From Arenicella chitinivorans (GTDB lineage Bacteria > Pseudomonadota > Gammaproteobacteria > Arenicellales > Arenicellaceae), in NCBI RefSeq assembly GCF_014651515.1, contig NZ_BMXA01000007.1, forward strand, positions 62,001 through 126,000: DNA of 64,000 nucleotides, in the 5' to 3' direction. Of the stretch, positions 63,745 through 64,000 are shown one piece after another (within the stretch, counting starts at the first letter, position 1; every line of letters begins with the position of its first letter). Under the pieces are notes generated by a model, which saw only the letters and a program-made list of their open reading frames with translations, was not told the DNA's origin and made no database searches. The translations under genes were made by a program, and so were the position numbers.

Positions 63745-64000
63745 TTAAGCCTGCGCTTCGCGAGCGATGGCGCGATACGCGATGTCTGAGCGGCAGAACA
63801 TGCCGTCCCAGCTAATTTTATCGACAGCCTGGTACGCACGTTGCTGCGCGTCGGTCACGCTGCTACCCAACGCTGTTACGCATAAGACGCGTCCACCGCT
63901 AGTCACGACACTGTCGCCTTGCAATGCGGTGCCAGCATGGAAGGTTTTGCAATCCGCAGAGTCGCAGTCGTCGAGCCCTGAGATGGGCTTGCCCTTGGCG
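63745..64000 (-). CDS. purD: PurD C-terminus, cut by window edge
   Basis: The last 84 residues are present: KTFHAGTALQ, TSGGRVLCVTALG and SWDGMFCRSDIAYRAI match the C-terminal domain of phosphoribosylamine-glycine ligase, which makes glycinamide ribonucleotide in purine synthesis. The 5' part lies beyond the window. Twenty bases upstream of thyA on the same strand. Confidence 0.9.
   Translation of the reverse strand, partial: AKGKPISGLDDCDSADCKTFHAGTALQGDSVVTSGGRVLCVTALGSSVTDAQQRAYQAVDKISWDGMFCRSDIAYRAIAREAQA

Overview
The window is chromosomal DNA of a gammaproteobacterium of about 50% GC. This rests on housekeeping genes seen here: mutY next to a YggX-type gene, trmB, rpiA, folA, thyA and purD, and a SelO homologue. 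The genus cannot be named from the sequence alone. The chromosome is interrupted by a lower-GC integrated element of about 25.1 kb.

Left chromosomal part (1-25.5 kb): two glycosyltransferases (the first cut by the window edge); a cassette of small proteins (two cysteine-rich paralogues flanking a Tat-exported small protein, then a zinc-ribbon protein); a CASTOR/POLLUX-type channel; a DUF3089 hydrolase; a cardiolipin synthase; an FG-GAP surface protein; two serine beta-lactamase-family hydrolases; a GAF regulator, a short SelO and an aldehyde dehydrogenase; an AraC-type membrane regulator; a TetR regulator with paired operators in front of an AhpD-like gene; and several secreted proteins of unknown function. 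From 25.8 to 28.3 kb lies a small AT-richer island (DUF2971 protein plus a two-gene membrane operon).

Integrated element (28,500-53,635): it is bounded by a 53-bp direct repeat of the 3' half of tRNA-Phe, with the intact tRNA-Phe and a tyrosine integrase at the right end. It carries a plasmid backbone: a RepA initiator, four iterons with DnaA boxes, ParA, an RHH-like and a coiled-coil accessory protein, an IncQ/pSC101-like oriT, a MobA/MobL relaxase and a type IV coupling protein. No type IV secretion channel genes are seen, so it looks like a replicating, mobilizable, integrative plasmid-like element. Its cargo includes a 1567-residue secreted protein, two separate RiPP (modified peptide) loci, and a right-end group of unknown genes (HEPN-like, membrane, STAS/GHKL ATPase). 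RiPP locus 1 has two Cys-rich precursors with CGN repeats and a radical SAM enzyme. RiPP locus 2 has two His/aromatic precursors, one only 56 residues long, an FxsB-type radical SAM/SPASM enzyme and a 2OG-Fe(II) oxygenase. The FxsB-type gene is split by a frameshift in a run of nine Gs.

Right chromosomal part (53.6-64 kb): yggX, mutY, a nucleotidyltransferase-PqqD-HPrK-like trio, trmB, a glycosidase-like gene, a GIY-YIG gene, then rpiA, folA, thyA and the 3' end of purD. The intergenic spaces here are filled with a ~200-bp tandem repeat and two families of dispersed palindromic repeats.
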